Shown one piece after another: positions 14,755-14,777 of a stretch of 14,777 bases of DNA (position 1 is its first letter; the number at the start of each line of letters is the position of its first letter). Made by a program: the position numbers and the translations under genes. The stretch lies in the NCBI GenBank assembly GCA_030039095.1, contig JASHQP010000599.1:1-14777 (forward strand), read 5' to 3'. Below the pieces are notes generated by a model. The model saw only the letters and a list, made by a program, of their open reading frames with translations. It did not search any database and was not told the origin of the DNA. Source of the DNA: Streptosporangiaceae bacterium (lineage in GTDB: Bacteria; Actinomycetota; Actinomycetes; Streptosporangiales; Streptosporangiaceae).

Positions 14755-14777
14755 CCAGCCGCGACCACCTCCACCGG

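Noticed and set aside
1..14777. tRNA genes, CRISPR arrays, insertion sequences, prophage or defence genes
   Set aside because: No cloverleaf-like sequence, spaced repeats, transposase or integrase motifs seen; the region is a chromosomal heme/cytochrome locus.

Overview
The window is very GC-rich DNA with near-continuous coding. Translationally coupled genes, a Rex repressor gene heading a heme operon, and System II cytochrome c maturation genes all point to an actinomycete (Streptomyces/Streptosporangiales-like). I cannot name the genus. I see no tRNA, rRNA, CRISPR array, insertion sequence or phage gene, and no gene-free stretch longer than about 210 bases.

All genes but one lie on the minus strand, so they read from right to left. 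From the right: a plus-strand HAD-IB phosphatase-like gene (13879-14754) diverges from a 540-residue membrane protein that carries a C-terminal antibiotic-biosynthesis-monooxygenase (ABM) domain (12132-13754). The latter overlaps a small glutaredoxin-like gene (11876-12139). A strong hairpin (11797-11833) closes this unit. Next comes a promoter with a near-perfect Rex operator (11753-11770), followed by rex-hemA-hemC-hemD-hemB. The first four genes overlap by 1-4 bases, and hemB follows after 84 bases. A second unit starts near 5650: a degenerate primase/polymerase-like gene fused by a one-base overlap to hemL. Then come a histidine phosphatase, a TlpA/ResA-like thiol-disulfide protein, resB, and the first 73 codons of ccsB, which runs off the left edge.

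Together the genes make 5-aminolevulinate from glutamyl-tRNA (HemA, HemL), convert it to uroporphyrinogen III (HemB, HemC, HemD), and attach heme to apocytochromes outside the membrane (TlpA, ResB, CcsB). Rex, which senses NADH/NAD+, is placed to tie heme supply to respiratory state.

The most striking feature is an in-frame TAG in hemD (7287-7289). Reading continues in the same frame with normal-looking HemD sequence on both sides, so this is a point nonsense change (or a sequencing error, or readthrough) in a gene expected to be essential. Other notable points are the absence of ccdA between tlpA and resB, the 7-TM/ABM fusion, the degenerate primase-like partner of hemL, and 24-base (8-codon) tandem repeats in two unrelated membrane-protein genes.
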